Below, piece by piece: positions 31,101-33,298 of a stretch of 33,298 bases of DNA. Numbering within the stretch: position 1 is the stretch's first letter; each line of letters starts with the position of its first letter. The stretch spans positions 39,638 to 72,935 of the forward strand of contig JADDQF010000035.1 of NCBI GenBank assembly GCA_016781505.1, written 5' to 3'. A program made the position numbers and the translations under genes. The notes beneath the pieces are model-generated. The model did no database searches, was not told where the DNA came from, and saw only the letters and a list, made by a program, of their open reading frames with translations. The stretch is from a bacterium (lineage in GTDB: Bacteria > Chloroflexota > Chloroflexia > Chloroflexales > Kallotenuaceae).

Positions 31101-32261
31101 TCAGGCATGGGGGTGCAGGGACTGCGAATCAAGCGGCAAACACACGGTAAAAGTACTGCCGTGGCCTTCGGCGCTTTCCACTATGACCGTTCCACCGTGC
31201 AGTTCAACAATCTGCTTGACCACGTACAGGCCAATTCCCAATCCACTGATGTTTCGTGGATCCACATTCTCAGCGCGGTAAAACCGTTCGAAGAGCTGCG
31301 GGAGAGCTTCTGCCGGAATGCCAATCCCCTGATCGTGTACCGCAACACGAACTTGCAGCGCGTGTTGGCAAACCTCCAACACAATCGGCGCGCCACACCG
31401 ACTATACTTAAGCGCATTATGGAGCAGATTTTGCAAAACCTGCTCCAAGCGCAGCTCGTCACCTTGAATCACCGCCGACGGAATCATACACTCCGCCTTG
31501 ATCTCGCGCTCTGGCAGCGTTGGCTGCACCTCATCCACGATCCGCCGAACCAGCGCGCATACATCAACTGGCTGCCGTTCAATTTTCAGCTGGCCCGATT
31601 CTATGCGTGAAATATCCAGCAATACCCCAATCATTTTATTCAGCCGGTTCGTTTGCTCAATAATAACCTGGATCGTTTGCTGATCACGGCTACCCAGGGT
31701 ATTTTCTCGGATCACACGCCGCTGTAAAAGTTGAATATTACCCAAAATCGTGGTCAACGGGGTTTTAAGCTCGTGTGAAGCTAGTGACAAAAATTGATCG
31801 CGCAGTTGTAAGGCTTGCTCGGCCCTTCTGCGGGCAAGCTGTAGCTCGCGCTCATATTCTCGGCGTTCGGTGGCATTGAAAATCGTGATTCGGTTGAACA
31901 CGGGCGCGCCGCAGGCGTCGCGCTTTTGGATGGAACTGATCAAGACCGGCAGGCGCTTGCCGGTTTGACCAACCAGGTCGAAGGCAACTTCCTTAACAAA
32001 CCCCTGCATCCGCAGCAACGGAGCATAGTGTGTTTCATAAAAGATCTTGCCGCCCACGGTTAGCAAATCTTGAAATCGTTTGCTCCCGAGCAGATCTTTC
32101 CGCTGATACCCGACCCAGTCAAGAAAGGTCCGATTAACTTTGGCGAAGGTGCCGTCAGGAAGCGTTGAGATGTAGCCACATGGCGCATTCTCATACAGAT
32201 CTTCGAGGCTTTCCTGTAGCAGATCCTTATTGAGATGCCTTAACTCCATGTTTTTTACCAA
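31101..32261 (-). CDS. PAS-domain sensor histidine kinase
   Basis: A 386-residue soluble histidine kinase with no membrane segment. A PAS domain (about 18-135) contains V-N-R-T-F-L-D-W-V-G-Y and F-Y-E-T-H-Y-A-P-L-L-R-M-Q-G, a form also seen in PAS domains of PP2C regulators. The HisKA helix has S-L-A-S-H-E-L-K-T-P-L with phospho-acceptor His163. The ATPase has the N box (L-L-H-N-A-L-K-Y-S), D-Q-G-I-G-I-P and G-L-G-I-G-L-Y-V-V-K-Q. The start is probably TTG 32261, since AGGGG lies seven bases upstream; the ATG at 32249 is 19 bases away. It begins 10 bp after the RsbQ-like gene. No response regulator is in the window. Confidence 0.93.
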   Translation of the reverse strand: MVKNMELRHLNKDLLQESLEDLYENAPCGYISTLPDGTFAKVNRTFLDWVGYQRKDLLGSKRFQDLLTVGGKIFYETHYAPLLRMQGFVKEVAFDLVGQTGKRLPVLISSIQKRDACGAPVFNRITIFNATERREYERELQLARRRAEQALQLRDQFLSLASHELKTPLTTILGNIQLLQRRVIRENTLGSRDQQTIQVIIEQTNRLNKMIGVLLDISRIESGQLKIERQPVDVCALVRRIVDEVQPTLPEREIKAECMIPSAVIQGDELRLEQVLQNLLHNALKYSRCGAPIVLEVCQHALQVRVAVHDQGIGIPAEALPQLFERFYRAENVDPRNISGLGIGLYVVKQIVELHGGTVIVESAEGHGSTFTVCLPLDSQSLHPHA

Positions 32262-32271
32262 TGTTCAACCC

Positions 32272-33060
32272 CTACAGAAAGGCGCGCATGGCGGCAATCG
32301 TTTCGTCAGGGGCACTCAAATTCGGGCAATGTCCAGTTGCTTTCAGCAGCACAAACTGACTATCAGGCAAGGATTGGTGCATGTACCGCCCGACCGACTC
32401 CGGGGCGATCAGGTCTTCCGAGCACTGGAGGATCAGCGCCTTGGTTTGGAGCTTGGGTAAGTCCGACCGATTATCCGACAAAAAGGTCACGCGCGCGAAA
32501 TGTTTGGCGATCTCGGGATCTGTCCGGCAAAAGCTGTTGGTTAGCTCCTGGCCGAGCTCGGGACGATCTGCATTGCCCATGATCGCCGGTGCCATGGTGC
32601 TGGACCAACCCAGGTAGTTGCTATCCAGAAACTCCAGCAAGCCTTCGATGTCGGCTCGCTCAAAACCGCCGACGTAATCCACAGCATTGATATAGCGCGG
32701 CGAAGGACCGACAAGGACCAACCGCTCAAAGCGTTCGGGCTCTTCGATGGCTGCCAGGATGCCGATCATGGCGGAAACCGAATGCCCGACAAATGTTACC
32801 GCCATCAAATTCAGCTCTCGGCAAATTTCTAACACATCCTGCGCATAACCATCAAGCGTGCCGTATTTGGCGCGATCATACGCTCCCAGATCGGACTGCC
32901 CCGCCCCAACGTAGTCGAACATGATCACCTTGTAGTCTTGCTCGAATGCGGGTGCCACGAAACGCCACATGTGCTGGTCGCAGCCGAAGCCGTGGGCGAA
33001 CACCATGGGCTTTGCGCCTACGCCGGTAATCTTGACGTGATGTCGTTGCGAAATTGACAT
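32272..33060 (-). CDS. RsbQ-like alpha/beta hydrolase
   Basis: A 262-residue core alpha/beta hydrolase closely similar to Bacillus subtilis RsbQ, and related to KAI2/DAD2 plant receptors. Diagnostic runs are H-G-F-G-C-D-Q-H-M-W, F-D-Y-V-G-A-G-Q-S-D and T-L-D-G-Y-A-Q-D-V-L. The triad is Ser94 (G-H-S-V-S-A), Asp216 (C-S-E-D-L-I-A-P) and His244 (T-G-H-C-P-N), each within 3 residues of RsbQ numbering. In Bacillus, RsbQ is needed for the PAS-PP2C phosphatase RsbP to signal energy stress. Here the partner gene encodes a PAS histidine kinase. The ATG at 33060 has GGAG at 6 bases. It probably hydrolyses an unknown small molecule whose product or bound form is sensed by the PAS domain. Confidence 0.95.
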   Translation of the reverse strand: MSISQRHHVKITGVGAKPMVFAHGFGCDQHMWRFVAPAFEQDYKVIMFDYVGAGQSDLGAYDRAKYGTLDGYAQDVLEICRELNLMAVTFVGHSVSAMIGILAAIEEPERFERLVLVGPSPRYINAVDYVGGFERADIEGLLEFLDSNYLGWSSTMAPAIMGNADRPELGQELTNSFCRTDPEIAKHFARVTFLSDNRSDLPKLQTKALILQCSEDLIAPESVGRYMHQSLPDSQFVLLKATGHCPNLSAPDETIAAMRAFL

Positions 33061-33079
33061 AGGACACTCCGAGGCTAGG

Positions 33080-33131
33080 GGAGTGACAAAGAAGGTGTAA
33101 CGTAACCGTCAATATGTTTGTGTGTCACTCC
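33080..33131 (-). promoter_or_regulatory. Inverted repeat in RsbQ leader
   Basis: Nine-base arms (33080-33088 and 33123-33131, GGAGTGACA/TGTCACTCC) enclose 34 bases that include two direct GTAAC repeats. It starts just after the predicted transcription start, so it could be an operator pair or a leader hairpin controlling the operon. Confidence 0.45.
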
Positions 33132-33140
33132 ACGAATAAC

Positions 33141-33169
33141 AGCATAACACACACATTCGCCAGCCACAA
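33141..33169 (-). promoter_or_regulatory. Promoter of RsbQ-kinase operon
   Basis: On the minus strand TTGTGG (33169-33164), a 17-bp spacer ending TGT, then TATGCT (33146-33141). Start near 33134, giving a leader of about 75 nt. Confidence 0.5.
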
Positions 33170-33172
33170 GCT

Positions 33173-33195
33173 AAAAACCACGGGCTAGCGCGTGG
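33173..33195 (-). terminator. Terminator of an upstream minus-strand gene
   Basis: CCACG...CGTGG (5 bp, an internal GCTAGC palindrome in the loop) followed on the minus strand by TTTTTAG. It ends a transcript coming from beyond the window. In one frame a 37-codon open stretch from the window edge stops inside this stem (33185-33187); in another a stop occurs about 20 bp in. I cannot tell which is the gene. Confidence 0.6.
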
Positions 33196-33298
33196 CTTCA
33201 TCCGTGGTGCTGCCCATAGACCCGGCCGGCAGCGGGCGGAGCCACCGACGCATTCGACCATTGTTCACGGAGCATTTATGCGGCGGCGAAGTTGTAGG

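Noticed and set aside
33185-33298. Partial minus-strand gene at the right edge
   Set aside because: Two frames are possible over the last 114 bp and neither has a recognisable sequence, so only the terminator is reported.

Overview
The window looks like a chromosomal segment of a Chloroflexota bacterium, most likely class Chloroflexia (a Chloroflexus, Roseiflexus or Herpetosiphon relative). The clues are moderate to high GC, a giant acidic TPR protein paired with a Roadblock/LC7 protein, surface and lipoproteins with Thr/Pro-rich linkers, a Gmad2/GerMN lipoprotein, and the mix of hydrolases and ligases. The lineage is inferred from gene content; no rRNA or other phylogenetic marker is present. 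I saw no tRNA, rRNA, CRISPR array, insertion sequence or prophage gene.

Layout. 1-1051: 3' end of a Glu-Pro-Thr repeat surface protein, ending at a strong hairpin shared with the convergent ndk. 1125-5816 (minus): TPR/PFSL-motif protein, Roadblock/LC7 protein, then ndk. 6084-6605 (minus): HNH endonuclease. 6825-7073: small unknown gene with a textbook terminator. 7369-14922 (all plus): esterase, C26 glutamine-amidotransferase-like hydrolase, second esterase, glycerophosphodiester phosphodiesterase, ATP-grasp ligase, a possible 50-residue peptide, a circularly permuted ATP-grasp ligase and a GCS2/YbdK-type carboxylate-amine ligase. 15051-19657 (minus): S9 peptidase, O-antigen-ligase-like membrane protein and CorA, which has a long leader. 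20158-22037 (plus): TolB-like propeller protein and gamma-class carbonic anhydrase. 22034-26532: a complete riboflavin operon (promoter, FMN riboswitch, terminator, ribD-ribE-ribBA-ribH) with a histidine phosphatase overlapping ribH. 26681-27994: GerMN lipoprotein. 28171-30710 (minus): PucR-type regulator, unknown protein, GNAT. 31101-33060 (minus): RsbQ-like hydrolase followed 10 bp later by a PAS histidine kinase.

The most interesting parts are: (i) the run of three different amide-bond-forming ligases with a small ORF wedged between two of them, which suggests an uncharacterised peptide or amide product; (ii) the phosphatase locked into the rib operon, a candidate for the dephosphorylation step that is often unassigned; (iii) an RsbQ homologue paired with a PAS histidine kinase instead of the PAS-PP2C phosphatase RsbP; (iv) the 17-copy PFSL motif array beside a Roadblock protein; and (v) the roughly 310-nt corA leader, whose terminal ORF overlaps the corA start.

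Several likely promoters share an extended -10 form (TG, one base, then TATAAT-like). Start codons were chosen mostly by Shine-Dalgarno position, and several differ from the longest open frame.
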